A stretch of 64,000 nt of DNA from Cyclobacteriaceae bacterium (lineage in GTDB: Bacteria > Bacteroidota > Bacteroidia > Cytophagales > Cyclobacteriaceae), in the NCBI GenBank assembly GCA_027533395.1, contig JAPZUF010000001.1, positions 62,001 through 126,000 on the forward strand, in the 5' to 3' direction. The notes beneath the pieces were generated by a model. The model saw only the letters and a program-made list of their open reading frames with translations, was not told where the DNA came from and did no database searches. Position 1 is the first letter of the stretch. Every line of letters starts with the position of its first letter. Both the position numbers and the translations under genes were made by a program. This document shows, one piece after another, positions 36,675 to 45,492 of the stretch.

Positions 36675-37211
36675 TTAAGCGTTATTTCTGTATTTCTTAT
36701 AAATTTTCATACCGGCTAAAATCATGAACGTAATAACTAGTAAGCCAGCCAAACCCCACACCATGCTGAGGGAATCTTTCAATACAATTAAAAATACAAT
36801 AGCGATTAGGAATAGCGTTGCCACTTCATTCCAAAACCTGAGTTGATTGGATGTGTATTTTGTTAGGCCTTTTTGCAATTGCTGATAAATAATCTGTAAT
36901 GAATAATGGTAAAGGTATAAAAAGAAAACCAATGTTAATTTTAAGTGCATAAAGGGTAATGATACCCAATGCGGTTGATTTACTAACATGGCAACACCTA
37001 ATCCAAGTGTGATGATGGCCGATGGCCAAGTAATGCCCCACCATAATCTTTTTGCCATCAGAGTAAGTTGTGGCAACGTATATTTTTTTTCTTCTTCTGT
37101 TTTATCGAAAGCTTCGCGAATGTATATCAGTAGGCGAGGCATATAAAATAAGCCTGCAAACCAAGTTACTATGAAAATGATGTGAATGGCCTTTAAGTAC
37201 AAGTGTGTCAT
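36675..37211 (-). CDS. hemJ: HemJ-type protoporphyrinogen oxidase (CopD-like fold)
   Basis: HemJ oxidises protoporphyrinogen IX in heme synthesis. The 178-aa integral membrane protein has four hydrophobic segments and begins with the hallmark AIHIIFIVTWFAGLFYMPRL, including the essential His at about 10. The start overlaps the MOSC gene's stop in ATGA, and SCO1 follows within 4 bp, so heme and copper functions are encoded together. Confidence 0.85.
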   Translation of the reverse strand: MTHLYLKAIHIIFIVTWFAGLFYMPRLLIYIREAFDKTEEEKKYTLPQLTLMAKRLWWGITWPSAIITLGLGVAMLVNQPHWVSLPFMHLKLTLVFFLYLYHYSLQIIYQQLQKGLTKYTSNQLRFWNEVATLFLIAIVFLIVLKDSLSMVWGLAGLLVITFMILAGMKIYKKYRNNA

Positions 37212-38005
37212 TGCAAAGTAATTTTATCTCCGACTTTTACTTCATCGCCAGATACTAATAATAGATTCTGTCCGAAATAAACTTTGTTGTTTTGCGTTCG
37301 GTAACCTGCTAACGTTTTAAGTGGTTCTTTTCCACCTTCAGCTGTAAACTGATCAACATTAATTAATACACACCTACTGCACGGTTTCACTCCTTCGAAA
37401 GTTGTATTGCCGATAGTAAATTTTTTCCAATGATCTTCTTCGCAAGGCAAGCCACCAGTAAAAACGAAGTTCGGCCGGAAGCGATTCATCAAAATGGGTT
37501 CTATTAATTTCTTGTTCAAATCATCTAAGGAAGATTGACCGATAATTAAAAAAGGATAACCATCGGCTAAGCTAACTTGCTCTTGTTGTTTGGCATAACG
37601 CACATCTACAGGTCGTGACGCTGTTTCCGGTAGAAAAACCAAACGACAATTTTTTTGCAAACAATCTGTAAACCATTGACTAATTGTTTGATTTACTTCT
37701 TGTACTTCCACCACATCATCCCAAATAACAGCTGAAAACGTAGTACCATTGTATTGCTTTTGAATAGGAAATTGAATAGTGCTATTATTTTTTCTGAAGG
37801 TTACTTTGATGGTTTCGTTTTCAATTTCCGTTGTAAACAAAGCCATTTCAGGTAAAGTGCGCTGCGTCATAAACTTATTGGTATCATCCATCAACATCCA
37901 CCTTCTGTCATAAGCTAAACCTTTGGGTAATATCTTACTTTGTAGAAGCGAAATGCCACCTAACGATTTGATGGGATAAATCCAGATTTCAGCGAGTTGC
38001 AGCAT
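37208..38005 (-). CDS. MOSC-domain protein (YcbX-like)
   Basis: The 265-aa protein has an N-terminal MOSC_N barrel (about 1-120, IWIYPIKSLGG) and a MOSC domain with the Cys pair CSRC near 217-220 and a closing KVGDKITL. MOSC proteins bind a molybdenum cofactor and reduce N-hydroxylated compounds, as in YcbX and mARC. It is the first gene of the leftward MOSC-hemJ-SCO1-cytochrome c group and is divergent from a Crp/Fnr regulator across about 40 bp. The substrate is unknown. Confidence 0.85.
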   Translation of the reverse strand: MLQLAEIWIYPIKSLGGISLLQSKILPKGLAYDRRWMLMDDTNKFMTQRTLPEMALFTTEIENETIKVTFRKNNSTIQFPIQKQYNGTTFSAVIWDDVVEVQEVNQTISQWFTDCLQKNCRLVFLPETASRPVDVRYAKQQEQVSLADGYPFLIIGQSSLDDLNKKLIEPILMNRFRPNFVFTGGLPCEEDHWKKFTIGNTTFEGVKPCSRCVLINVDQFTAEGGKEPLKTLAGYRTQNNKVYFGQNLLLVSGDEVKVGDKITLQ

Positions 38006-38046
38006 GCGCGTTCAATTGCTTAAATTTAGTGCGAACATACGAAAAC

Positions 38047-38733
38047 ATGAGTAAGTCTAACGTACAAGCGCTGTGGTATTTTGAAAGCGTTAACCTGTAT
38101 AATATTCTTTGTCCAAACAAGGTAAAAACAATGGGAGATACCCATGAGTTTAAAAAATTTAAGCGCGATCAGATTATTTACAGACCGGATGAACCTTCGC
38201 AACACATCTACATGATTGCCGATGGCAGAGTTAAAATCGGTCATTATTTAGAAGATGGAAAAGAAGTGGTAAAAGCCATTTTAACCAAAGGCGAAATTTT
38301 TGGAGAGTTGGCTATCGCGGGAGAAGAAAGCCGGGCAGATTTTGCCCAAGCAATGGACGAAAACACCACTGTTTGCCCGATGACTATACAAGAATTAAAA
38401 GACTTAATGTTCGAAGACAAAGAGCTGAGCTTTCGACTTTTAAAATTGGTTGGTCTGCGCTTGATACGTATGGAACGAAAGTTAGAATTGTTAGTATTTA
38501 AAGATGCCCGCACACGCATCATCGAATTTTTAAAGGATTCGGCTGCCTGGAAAGGAAAAAAGGTAGGATTTGAAACCATGATTCCAACCAAACTGACCCA
38601 TAAAGACATCGCTGCCTTAACCGGAACTTCCCGACAAACTGTTACAACGGTATTAAATGAATTGAAAGAAAAGAATCTTATCAACTTCGACCGAAAGAAA
38701 ATTCTGATTCGCGACCTGGAAAAACTTGCATAA
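38047..38733 (+). CDS. Crp/Fnr-family transcription regulator
   Basis: This is a 228-aa activator-type protein: a cNMP-binding-like barrel (about 25-125), a dimerisation helix, and a C-terminal helix-turn-helix LTHKDIAALTGTSRQTVTTVLNEL (about 183-206). An N-terminal Cys in YNILCPNK could be a redox or metal site, which is inference. I chose the ATG at 38047 rather than the GTG at 38029. The peroxiredoxin gene follows 58 bp downstream; control of it, or of the divergent MOSC operon, is plausible but not shown. Confidence 0.88.
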   Translation: MSKSNVQALWYFESVNLYNILCPNKVKTMGDTHEFKKFKRDQIIYRPDEPSQHIYMIADGRVKIGHYLEDGKEVVKAILTKGEIFGELAIAGEESRADFAQAMDENTTVCPMTIQELKDLMFEDKELSFRLLKLVGLRLIRMERKLELLVFKDARTRIIEFLKDSAAWKGKKVGFETMIPTKLTHKDIAALTGTSRQTVTTVLNELKEKNLINFDRKKILIRDLEKLA

Positions 38734-38791
38734 GCCAGCTTTTCTTTATTGTTTTACTCTATAATTCCGATAGATATTAAATATTAATCAT

Positions 38792-39427
38792 ATGTCATTG
38801 CGTTTAGGAGATTTAGCGCCTGATTTTGAGGCAGTTACAACTGATGGAACCATTCAATTTCATGAATGGCTCGGCAACAGTTGGGGAATTTTGTTTTCAC
38901 ATCCAGCGGATTTCACTCCGGTTTGTACCACCGAATTGGGCACGGTGGCAAAACTCAAACCGGAGTTTTCTAAAAGAAATGTAAAAGTTTTGGCACTCAG
39001 TGCAGACCCGCTTGAAGCACACCTAAAATGGATTGCCGACATCAACGAAACACAAAAAACGGTTGTCAACTATCCATTAATTGCCGATCCGGATTTTAAG
39101 ATTGCCAACTTATATGGCATGGTTCATCCGGAGGTGAGCGATAAATTTACAGTTCGTTCCGTATTTGTTATCGGGCCTGATAAAAAGATAAAACTCACGT
39201 TAACCTATCCTGCTGCAACAGGCAGAAATTTCGATGAAATTTTGCGCGTAGTAGAAAGTCTGCAATTAACTGCGAATTATAGTGTGGCTACACCTGCCAA
39301 CTGGAAACATGGAGAAGATGTGATTATCACAGCTGCGGTTAAAGACGAAGATATTCCAGCAAAATTTCCGAAAGGCGCTGTGCATGTAAAACCTTACTTA
39401 AGAGTAACACCACAGCCCAACTTGTAA
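38792..39427 (+). CDS. 1-Cys peroxiredoxin (Prx6 type)
   Basis: The 211-aa enzyme reduces peroxides. The peroxidatic Cys is at 45 in FTPVCTTELG; there is no C-terminal resolving Cys, and the long C-terminal part with WKHGEDVIITAAV is of Prx6 type. The 211-aa length fits. It lies just after a Crp/Fnr-family gene and ends with the hairpin at 39460-39490. Confidence 0.92.
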   Translation: MSLRLGDLAPDFEAVTTDGTIQFHEWLGNSWGILFSHPADFTPVCTTELGTVAKLKPEFSKRNVKVLALSADPLEAHLKWIADINETQKTVVNYPLIADPDFKIANLYGMVHPEVSDKFTVRSVFVIGPDKKIKLTLTYPAATGRNFDEILRVVESLQLTANYSVATPANWKHGEDVIITAAVKDEDIPAKFPKGAVHVKPYLRVTPQPNL

Positions 39428-39459
39428 AACTTTGTTTATTTGGTTTATTGAGCATGGAG

Positions 39460-39490
39460 GCATCCCGGGCGGGGATGCTTTCCTTTTTTA
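39460..39490 (+). terminator. Terminator after the peroxiredoxin gene
   Basis: GCATCCC at 39460-39466 pairs with GGGATGC at 39472-39478 over a short loop, and a T-rich tract (TTTCCTTTTTT) follows. A very similar hairpin ends the paaN gene at 54864-54890. Confidence 0.85.
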
Positions 39491-39521
39491 TGCACTTCAA
39501 TACCTTATTTTGCGGCTTCGC

Positions 39522-39547
39522 ATGCTTTGTTAAAAAGCATTTTTCTT
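39522..39547 (+). terminator. Second terminator-like hairpin ahead of the export operon
   Basis: ATGCTTT (39522-39528) pairs with AAAGCAT (39534-39540) across a five-base loop and is followed by TTTTCTT. It could be a backup terminator for the peroxiredoxin transcript or an attenuator in the leader of the export operon. Confidence 0.45.
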
Positions 39548-39579
39548 GTAGCCATACATTTGATGAGAATTCAATAGTT

Positions 39580-40749
39580 ATGGCACCGCATTCTTTCAAT
39601 AAGCATATCAAGTTTAAAACATTTCGCATCCTGCTCGAAAACTCTTGGAGCATTGTAGTGGCCATACTAATGATATGCATTTTATTGATGCTGAATGGTT
39701 GCACATCAAAAGATGAAAAAATCAATCCTTCCGTAAAACCTTTATTAGAAACCGTATATGCCAGCGGATTTGTAAAAGCGAAAGATGAATACCAGGTTTT
39801 TGCAGATGGCGAAGGATACATATTGCGTAAACACATTGAGGAAGGAGATGAAGTGAAAGTAGGAGATTTGCTTTATACTTTATCTACCAGGCAGGGACAA
39901 GCACGAAGCGAAATAGCCAAACAGAATTTGAAATACGCGAGGAGAACGATCGATTTGCAATCGCCAATATTAAATGAATTAAAAGCTGCATTAGCTTCTG
40001 CCAAAACAAAAAAAGATTTTGATTCTGTTAATTATGTTCGTTATCTCAATTTATGGAATCAAAGAGCGGTGGCTAAAATTGAGTTGGATAAAATGAAGTT
40101 GACTTTTGATAACGCCAAAAATGAATACGAACTTATAGTTAACCGTTATAAAAAAGCTTTGCTTGATGTAGAAAATAATTTGTTCAATGCTAAACAACAA
40201 GTAACCATAGCAGATGAAGATGCCGATAAAAATCAAATTAGAAGCATGTTGCAGGGAAGGGTATTTAGCTTAAACAAAGAAAAAGGAGAATGGGTAAGAC
40301 GTGGGGAGTCTGTCGCCATTATTGGCCAAGCCAACTCCTTTTTTTTAACCTTACAAATTGATGAGATAGACATAAATAAAGTTAAAGTTGGACAAAATAT
40401 TTTAGTGAAAGCAGATGCTTTTCCTGATAAGATTTTTAAAGCACGCCTTGCTAAAATTTATCCCTTGGTAGATGTTCGGCAACAAGCTCTACAGGTAGAT
40501 GCTGAATTAATAGATGCATTACCTCAAAGTTTTTCTGGTCTAGCAGTAGAAGCCAACATCATCATCAGAGAAAACGCAAAAGCGTTAACTGTGCCAACGC
40601 AGGCCATCTTGCCTGGCGACAGCGTGTGGGTAGAAGAAAAGGGTAAGCCATTGAAAAAGAAAGTACTAACCGGCATTCGCACGTTCGATGAAGTTGAAAT
40701 TGTAAACGGTGTTGATAGTCAAACAGTAGTTTTAATTAAGAAGCAATGA
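39580..40749 (+). CDS. HlyD/MacA-type periplasmic adaptor lipoprotein
   Basis: This is the adaptor of a tripartite ABC export system. A long hydrophobic N-terminus ends in the lipobox LMLNGC. Then come a lipoyl-like half (EEGDEVKVGDLLYTL), a coiled-coil hairpin (about 75-190), the second half with GRVFSLNKEKGEWVRRGESVAIIG, and a beta-barrel end. Reading back to 39448 would cross the terminator, so I use the ATG at 39580 (389 aa); a later Met closer to the lipobox is possible. It overlaps the permease gene by 4 bases. Confidence 0.82.
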   Translation: MAPHSFNKHIKFKTFRILLENSWSIVVAILMICILLMLNGCTSKDEKINPSVKPLLETVYASGFVKAKDEYQVFADGEGYILRKHIEEGDEVKVGDLLYTLSTRQGQARSEIAKQNLKYARRTIDLQSPILNELKAALASAKTKKDFDSVNYVRYLNLWNQRAVAKIELDKMKLTFDNAKNEYELIVNRYKKALLDVENNLFNAKQQVTIADEDADKNQIRSMLQGRVFSLNKEKGEWVRRGESVAIIGQANSFFLTLQIDEIDINKVKVGQNILVKADAFPDKIFKARLAKIYPLVDVRQQALQVDAELIDALPQSFSGLAVEANIIIRENAKALTVPTQAILPGDSVWVEEKGKPLKKKVLTGIRTFDEVEIVNGVDSQTVVLIKKQ

Positions 40750-42005
40750 AATTCACTTCCTTTAAATTAAGTGCGGGCATTGCCAAAACACAATTGCTGA
40801 GCAAACCCAGACAAACACTTGTGGCCATGTTGGGTGTAACTTTTGGTATCGGAATGTTCATTGCTTTAATCAGCATGATGACTGGCCTCAATAAACTGAC
40901 TGAAGACTTAGCCATGACATCCTCGCCTGATATTAGAATTTATTATGATATTTCTCCTGATAGAAAATCAATTGCTGAGTTTGTTAATCAGGAAGGATTA
41001 AATATTACCCATCATCAAAAACCAAAAAATGAATCAATAAAAGTTAGAAATGCTAAGCAAATAGCAGAGCAAATCAGAAAGCGACCTAATGTAAAAGGCG
41101 CATCAATTTTACTTAACTCACAAGTATTTTATAATTATGGTCCCGTGCAATTGAACGGAACGATAGCAGGAGTAGATATCCTAGAGGAAGATAAACTTTT
41201 CGATCTCACCCATAAAATGAAAGAAGGGAGAATTGAAAATTTAATTTCGAATCCGGATGGAATCATTATGGGAACTGGTTTAGCTAAAAAGTTAAGAGCA
41301 AAAACTGGAGATAGAGTTGTCATCACCACTCCGCAAGGATTTACACAAACACTTAAAATTGTTGGCTTATTTCAAATTGGAATTGGCGTAGTTGATAATA
41401 CACGCAGTTATGCTAATCTTTCAACAGTACAAACTATTTTACAGAAAGAGAAAAGTTTTATCACCGATGTTAACGTTAAGCTATACGATTATACCAAAGC
41501 GAAAGAACTCGCGCCAATTTTGCAAAACGATTTTGGCTATAAAGCCGAAGATTGGGAAACCGCTAATGCAACTTTACTAGTAGGTGCGATAATCAGAAAC
41601 ATCATTACGTATGCAGTTTCGATTACTCTATTGATTGTGGCAGGATTTGGTATCTACAACATTCTCAACATCACTATCCATAATAAAATGAAAGACATTG
41701 CCATACTAAAAGCAATGGGATTTTCCGGGCCGGATGTTCGCAGTATTTTTATGATACAATCCTTGGTTATCGGATTTTTCGGTTCACTGATGGGTTTGAT
41801 ATTCGGTTTTGTTTTTTCGTATCTCATTTCTTTAGCACCCTTTAATGGAGGTGACATTATCAGCATAACGCATCTTCCGGTCAACTTTAATCCTTTATTT
41901 TATGTAATCGGAATTGTGTTTGGCGTTGCAACCACAGCCAATGCAGGTTATATGCCTTCGAGAAAAGCTGCACAGGTCGATCCAATAGAAATTTTACGCG
42001 GATAG
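40746..42005 (+). CDS. ABC transporter permease, FtsX/MacB-type
   Basis: The 419-aa protein has an N-terminal membrane helix, a large periplasmic MacB_PCD-like domain (about 45-270) and three C-terminal helices of an FtsX domain (about 285-410, with a MKDIAILKAMGFSGPDV coupling region). The order adaptor-permease-ATPase and the AVDPIEIL-type end match LolCE/MacB-like exporters. The substrate is unknown. The ATG overlaps the adaptor stop by 4 bases. Confidence 0.88.
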   Translation: MKFTSFKLSAGIAKTQLLSKPRQTLVAMLGVTFGIGMFIALISMMTGLNKLTEDLAMTSSPDIRIYYDISPDRKSIAEFVNQEGLNITHHQKPKNESIKVRNAKQIAEQIRKRPNVKGASILLNSQVFYNYGPVQLNGTIAGVDILEEDKLFDLTHKMKEGRIENLISNPDGIIMGTGLAKKLRAKTGDRVVITTPQGFTQTLKIVGLFQIGIGVVDNTRSYANLSTVQTILQKEKSFITDVNVKLYDYTKAKELAPILQNDFGYKAEDWETANATLLVGAIIRNIITYAVSITLLIVAGFGIYNILNITIHNKMKDIAILKAMGFSGPDVRSIFMIQSLVIGFFGSLMGLIFGFVFSYLISLAPFNGGDIISITHLPVNFNPLFYVIGIVFGVATTANAGYMPSRKAAQVDPIEILRG

Positions 42006-42006
42006 T

Positions 42007-42684
42007 ATGAAAACAGAAGTGTTACGCGCAACAGGAATCACTAAATATTTTTATGAACCAGAAAAATTTCAGGTGCTGAAAGGAATAGATGTGCAAGTCA
42101 ATAAGGGAGAGTTCGTAGCCTTGGTTGGCAAAAGCGGTTGTGGTAAATCAACTTTAATGTATGTGCTTTCAACTATGGACACCCAATACGAAGGTGAGTT
42201 AATTGTAGCTGGTCAAAAATTAAACGATTGGTCTCAAAATCAGTTGGCTGCCTTTCGCAACCAACACATCGGTTTTGTTTTTCAGTTTCATTATTTATTA
42301 CCTGAATTTACAGTTTTGCAAAACATCATGTTGCCAGCTTTAAAACTTAATCGTTGGACAGAAAGCGAAGTGGAAGAAAGAGCTTACACAAAGTTAAAAA
42401 TGCTGGGCATGCAAGACCATGCTTTAAAAGTTTCCGCCAAATTATCAGGTGGACAACAACAAAGAGTTGCCATTGCCAGAGCTTTAATCAACGAACCGGA
42501 TATCATCATGGGTGATGAGCCAACCGGAAATTTAGATAGCTACAATACACAATTGGTGTTTGATATTTTTAAAGAGTTAACTGATGTATACCATCAAAGC
42601 ATCATAGCAGTTACACACGATGAAGAGTTTGCTGCAAAATCTTCGCGCATCATTGAAATGGCTGATGGAAAAATTATACATTAA
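42007..42684 (+). CDS. ABC transporter ATP-binding protein (LolD/MacB-like)
   Basis: The 225-aa ATPase powers the permease. Walker A GKSGCGKST is at 41-49, the signature LSGGQQQRVAIARAL near 146-160 and Walker B IIMGDEPTGNLDS near 164-176, all intact. It follows the permease by one base and precedes the sensor kinase by three. Confidence 0.94.
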   Translation: MKTEVLRATGITKYFYEPEKFQVLKGIDVQVNKGEFVALVGKSGCGKSTLMYVLSTMDTQYEGELIVAGQKLNDWSQNQLAAFRNQHIGFVFQFHYLLPEFTVLQNIMLPALKLNRWTESEVEERAYTKLKMLGMQDHALKVSAKLSGGQQQRVAIARALINEPDIIMGDEPTGNLDSYNTQLVFDIFKELTDVYHQSIIAVTHDEEFAAKSSRIIEMADGKIIH

Positions 42685-42687
42685 ACC

Positions 42688-43689
42688 ATGAATTGGAAAA
42701 GAATTAGAAGAGATTACACGGTCATTGGCATTTTGGCAAGTATCGGATTTTTAGTTCGATTATCAAGTGGCTTGTTTTCTTTTCAATTCAATCTTATATT
42801 ATTACTGATTTCTTCACTAACTGTCTCTTTAAATTGGGAAGTGTTGCGTTGGATGAATAGCCAGCTCAATAATATTTTACCCTTCGAAAAATTTATAGCA
42901 AGAAGAATTATCGTTCAATTATTATTGGGATTTGTAGTAGGTATTATCAGCAGAGCATGTATTTATTATTTTGGAGAACCGCATTTTCCCATGAAGCTTG
43001 ATAGCATGTTTCTGGCGTCAACTTGGGCATTGTATGCTTTGTTTACAGCGGGTATAAATGTTATCTTCTTCTTAAATTTTTTTATTCAACAATGGAAGTT
43101 ATCCATTGTGCAAGCAGAACGGTTGGAGAAAGAAAAAACATTGGTACAATTCGATAACCTCAAAAATCAGATGAATCCACATTTTCTGTTTAATGCTTTT
43201 TCTTCTCTCAACGGTTTAATCATGGAAAATCAACAACTGGCCGTTCAGTTTGTACAACAACTCAGCAAAGTGTATCGCTATGTTTTACAACACGACCATC
43301 GACATATAGTAGCCTTATCAACTGAAATCAATTTTATTGATCAATATATTGCTTTATTAAAAACTAGGTTTAGTGGAGCGATATTTTTTGATATAAATAT
43401 TAAAGAAGAGGACTTGGAAAAACAAATTGTTCCAGTTACGCTTCAAATTTTAATCGAGAATGCCTTAAAACACAATGTAGTAGATGTAGCAAAACCTTTG
43501 TACATTAAAATTTATTCTAATAATGATTATTTAGTAATCTGTAATAATAAGCAATTGAAAAGTGTTGTAACAGATTCGAATAAAGTTGGCTTACAGAATA
43601 TGCAATCACTATATGCATTTCTATCAGATAAGCCTTTGTTGATAGAAGAGAAAGAAGATATGTTTATGGTAAAAGTGCCACTTTTGTAA
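42688..43689 (+). CDS. LytS-family sensor histidine kinase
   Basis: This is a membrane histidine kinase of the LytS/His_kinase family. The N-terminus has about four hydrophobic segments (about 10-155), then the phosphoacceptor His near 165 in QMNPHFLFNAFSSLNGL and a HATPase_c module with ENALKHN. Only a short C-terminal ATPase region is present. The signal is unknown; since the gene is in the same run as the exporter, the kinase may sense exporter substrate or envelope stress, which is inference. Confidence 0.88.
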   Translation: MNWKRIRRDYTVIGILASIGFLVRLSSGLFSFQFNLILLLISSLTVSLNWEVLRWMNSQLNNILPFEKFIARRIIVQLLLGFVVGIISRACIYYFGEPHFPMKLDSMFLASTWALYALFTAGINVIFFLNFFIQQWKLSIVQAERLEKEKTLVQFDNLKNQMNPHFLFNAFSSLNGLIMENQQLAVQFVQQLSKVYRYVLQHDHRHIVALSTEINFIDQYIALLKTRFSGAIFFDINIKEEDLEKQIVPVTLQILIENALKHNVVDVAKPLYIKIYSNNDYLVICNNKQLKSVVTDSNKVGLQNMQSLYAFLSDKPLLIEEKEDMFMVKVPLL

Positions 43690-43690
43690 T

Positions 43691-44443
43691 ATGAAGGTAT
43701 TAATCATAGAAGACGAACAACTTGCAGCTAACTCACTGATTCGCTTGCTGAAAACCATACAGTCAGATATTGGAATTGAGAGCGAAATTTTAACCAACGT
43801 ATCCAATGCAATTGAATGGTTTACTAAACACCCACATCCTGATTTGATTTTTTCTGACATTCAATTATCTGATGGGCTCAGTTTTTCAATTTTCGAAAAT
43901 ATAGTTTGTGACAGCCCAATTATATTCACTACTGCGTATGATGAATATGCTATCCGTGCTTTTAAACTCAACAGCATTGATTATTTGTTAAAACCTATAG
44001 ATGAGCGTGAATTACGGTTATCTTTACAAAAATATTCGAAGGCATCTACTGTAAATTGGTCAGAACAATTTAAATCGTTTTTAGAATACCGTCAACAACC
44101 CGAAACTAAAAAGTACAAAACAAGATTTCTTGCCCAACAAGGTCAGGCTTTAATTCCAGTAAATGATGAACATATAAGTTTTTTTCATAAGGATCAGCTT
44201 ATCTATTTATATACATTCGATGGCAATAAATTAATAGATGAGCACGAAACGTTAGACGAACTAGAATCACTCATTAATCCAGCTTTATTTTTCAGAGCGA
44301 ACAGACAATTTCTAATTCAAAAAAATGCAGTAAATAAAATAAAAGCAACACACAAAGGATTACTAGTAGAATTAAAAGGTACTAATTTGCAAATAGAGGT
44401 GAGCAGAGAAAAAGCAACAGCTTTTAAGAATTGGATGTTATAA
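43691..44443 (+). CDS. LytTR-family response regulator
   Basis: The 250-aa partner of the LytS-type kinase has a receiver domain with the phosphoacceptor Asp56 (LIFSDIQLSDG) and conserved Lys in YLLKPID (about 100-106), and a LytTR DNA-binding domain from about 140 to the end (FFRANRQFLIQKNAV). It starts one base after the kinase stop, and its 3' end overlaps the convergent small gene by 6 bp. It probably controls the exporter operon. Confidence 0.9.
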   Translation: MKVLIIEDEQLAANSLIRLLKTIQSDIGIESEILTNVSNAIEWFTKHPHPDLIFSDIQLSDGLSFSIFENIVCDSPIIFTTAYDEYAIRAFKLNSIDYLLKPIDERELRLSLQKYSKASTVNWSEQFKSFLEYRQQPETKKYKTRFLAQQGQALIPVNDEHISFFHKDQLIYLYTFDGNKLIDEHETLDELESLINPALFFRANRQFLIQKNAVNKIKATHKGLLVELKGTNLQIEVSREKATAFKNWML

Positions 44444-44749
44444 TTTGGCTTTCCAATATTTTTCTATTTCTTCTTTCCAATTTGTTGGATTGGCCAGAAT
44501 GATGGCGGTATTGATTAACAAGCTATTCGGTTGCGCCAGGTGATTTTCACCAACTTGAATTAACAGTTTGTAAAAAGCTTCAGGATTTTCTTTAGCGAGT
44601 TGAAGAAGATGAGTGGAAATATTTACTTCTGCCTTTACATTTTCAGTTTGAGATTCATTCAATTTATCGCTTAAAGATGCAGGAGAAACAAAAGATGAAG
44701 CCTGTTGTTGTAAAAACTGATCGAGATCATTTAAAGGATTTTTATTCAT
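44438..44749 (-). CDS. Small unknown protein downstream of ParA
   Basis: I do not recognise this 103-aa acidic protein. It appears soluble and mostly helical, with no signal or membrane segment. The N-terminal half looks disordered (NDLDQFLQQQASSFVSPASL), and the C-terminal half is helical (HLLQLAKENPEAFYKLLIQVGENHL). The ATG at 44749 lies about 10 bp after the ParA stop, so it is a likely cotranscribed partner of ParA, perhaps a ParB- or adaptor-like protein. That role is inference from position. Confidence 0.65.
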   Translation of the reverse strand: MNKNPLNDLDQFLQQQASSFVSPASLSDKLNESQTENVKAEVNISTHLLQLAKENPEAFYKLLIQVGENHLAQPNSLLINTAIILANPTNWKEEIEKYWKAKL

Positions 44750-44760
44750 AATCAATCATG

Positions 44761-45378
44761 TTATTGAATGTGAAGTAATATTTGGTCGGCAATAATTTGA
44801 TACTCTTTTTCTGCTTCTACCGTGCTAAAATTAACAAACGCATTTTTTTGTGGAACCATTACCGGTAAAACAATGGCTTGAATTTTACTTAAGGTTTCTG
44901 TTACTGTTTTTTGTCTGGTAAAACTGTGAATGCGATTCGGTAAAATTAAAATCTTTAACGCAGGATTTAATTTTTGTGCGGGTAATAAATCGGTTACCGT
45001 TTGGTAGGTTACTAATAAATCATTTTGTGTTAAACTGGTTGGAACAATGGCAGCATCACTTACCAAACATAATTTTTTTATTCCTTCATCGGTTGTTTTA
45101 CCTGCGCTATCTACAATTACAAAATCGTATCGGTTGTTTTGTTTTACTTGTTGCAACTCTTCTGCTATGGTTGCGTCTTGCGAGCCCACAATATCAAAAG
45201 TGGTTACGTTTTTTTCTTTCGCACTTTCGATTTTGCGTAAAGTATTTAATGTGTAATTGGTGTCGGTTTCTACCAACAAGACTTTGTTTCCGCGTTTGTG
45301 TAAGGTTGTAGCTAAGTTGATGGCATTGGTCGTTTTGCCGGTTCCACCTTTTCTACTTATAAAAGAAAGAATTTTCAT
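44761..45378 (-). CDS. ParA-family ATPase (chromosomal)
   Basis: The 205-aa protein has the deviant Walker A RKGGTGKTT at 9-17 with the signature Lys, plus motifs VIVDSAG (about 92-98) and VPTSLTQNDLLVTYQTV. ParA/MinD-type ATPases position DNA or protein cargo on the nucleoid or membrane. It lacks the N-terminal helix-turn-helix of P1 ParA, so it is of the small soj/ParF type. No parB or parS-like array is nearby; the partner is likely the 103-aa gene just downstream. Confidence 0.88.
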   Translation of the reverse strand: MKILSFISRKGGTGKTTNAINLATTLHKRGNKVLLVETDTNYTLNTLRKIESAKEKNVTTFDIVGSQDATIAEELQQVKQNNRYDFVIVDSAGKTTDEGIKKLCLVSDAAIVPTSLTQNDLLVTYQTVTDLLPAQKLNPALKILILPNRIHSFTRQKTVTETLSKIQAIVLPVMVPQKNAFVNFSTVEAEKEYQIIADQILLHIQ

Positions 45379-45492
45379 TCCTTGAAATTTAGGATTTTAT
45401 CAGGAAAATAAAAAAGTATTAACCTTTGTTAGCCTCATATTTTAGCCAATTAAAGTTTAACTAAATTCCAAAGTTGAAACACTTTGAATTTT

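Noticed and set aside
39448-39579. Longer N-terminus of the adaptor protein
   Set aside because: It would translate through the peroxiredoxin terminator hairpin, and the lipobox sits far downstream.
44438-45378. A plasmid or mobile-element origin around ParA
   Set aside because: There is no replication initiator, iteron array or integrase next to it, and the flanks are housekeeping genes.
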